Part shown: piece after piece, positions 7,135-7,436 of the stretch
Numbering within the stretch: position 1 is the first letter of the stretch
How the letters are laid out: each line of letters opens with the position of its first letter
NCBI GenBank assembly: GCA_964585305.1
Contig: CAZPDM010000124.1
Location: 1-7,436, forward strand
DNA length: 7,436 nucleotides
Source of the DNA: CAZPDM01 sp964585305
GTDB lineage: Bacteria > Planctomycetota > Uabimicrobiia > Uabimicrobiales > JABWCH01
Reading direction: 5' to 3'
Notes under the pieces: model-generated
What the model was told of the DNA's origin: nothing
The model's database searches: none
Seen by the model: the letters and a program-made list of their open reading frames with translations, nothing else
Translations under genes and position numbers: made by a program

Positions 7135-7436
7135 GTGAAAATAGCAGTGAATGCATTATCTGTCGTTTCTGGAATGACAGGAATAGGATGCTATACTCAT
7201 GATTTACTCTCTAGCTTGGCAAAATATGGAGAACTATATCATTACCTTTTTATTACAGGAACACACTTTTCCCAAATGGACATAAACAACAAAAGCAATA
7301 TAACTCAAATTAAAATAGACAAACCAAATAGATTATGGGAAGAGTTACAGATGCCAACGGAATTGCTCTCTCATGGTGTAGAATTATATCATTCGCCCAT
7401 CTTTACATGTCCAATTATAGATGAAATTCCAGCAGT
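7135..7436 (+). CDS. GT4 family glycosyltransferase, N-terminal part, runs off right edge
   Basis: The frame opens at GTG 7135 with AAGGAA at 7123-7128, seven bases upstream, and stays open for 100 codons plus two bases to the window end. The sequence begins (M)KIAVNALSVVSGMTGIG, the usual first strand and glycine loop of a GT-B N-terminal domain. It continues through LWEELQMPTELLSHGVELYHSPIF (residues 66-89), the 'LW-q--lp--l---gvDlyHsP-f' block of GT4 enzymes such as mannosyltransferases of O-antigen clusters. The position after GIG that is often Arg is Cys here (GIGCYTHDLL). It lies 48 bases after the NifU-like gene with no terminator between them, so co-transcription is likely. The sugar specificity is unknown because the donor-binding half is outside the window. 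Confidence 0.82.
   Translation, partial: MKIAVNALSVVSGMTGIGCYTHDLLSSLAKYGELYHYLFITGTHFSQMDINNKSNITQIKIDKPNRLWEELQMPTELLSHGVELYHSPIFTCPIIDEIPA

Noticed and set aside
1..7436. tRNA, rRNA, CRISPR array, insertion sequence or transposase.
   Set aside because: No cloverleaf, rRNA segment, regularly spaced repeat or transposase-like frame was seen on either strand.

Overview
The window is AT-rich bacterial DNA (roughly one third G+C by eye) with compact genes, A-rich Shine-Dalgarno sites and the standard genetic code. It carries two runs of exactly 100 N (2838-2937 and 5341-5440), which look like placeholder gaps in a draft or metagenome scaffold. No marker fixes the lineage. An uncultured, low-GC Gram-negative-type bacterium with large surface-polysaccharide loci is plausible, but this is inference.

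Layout: (1) Minus strand, 378 down to 1: the N-terminal 126 codons of a five-bladed beta-propeller, glycosidase-like protein that runs off the left edge. (2) 379-561: a divergent, extremely AT-rich promoter region with an 18-bp perfect palindrome between opposing TATAAT boxes. (3) Plus strand, 562-6589: glycosyltransferase (GT) modules joined head to tail without stops, broken only by the two N gaps. The visible order is GT4 (module 1), GT4 (module 2), gap, C-terminal half of a GT4 (module 3), a degenerate GT4-like domain (module 4), a GT2/GT-A domain with a DxD motif (module 5), gap, and a GT4 (module 6) that ends at the TAA at 6587-6589. (4) 6590-6783: an intergenic stretch with two hairpins, a terminator-like one at 6590-6646 and one in the leader of the next gene at 6719-6760. 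(5) 6784-7086: a small NifU/IscU-like protein that has lost most of its cluster-ligand residues. (6) 7135 to the right edge: the N-terminal 100 codons of another GT4 glycosyltransferase.

Together the locus looks like a machine for building a complex glycan (O-antigen, capsule, exopolysaccharide or glycoprotein glycan). Several sugar-adding activities are fused, or nearly fused, into one long polypeptide, with accessory genes on both sides. The most unusual features are the serial fusion of GT modules; an almost identical 24-nt junction at two of the fusions, where an A7 tract runs into ATGA so that a one-base slip would split the modules into overlapping genes; and a degenerate Fe-S-scaffold-like protein between glycosyltransferase genes. 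The two gaps prevent proof that this is a single protein.
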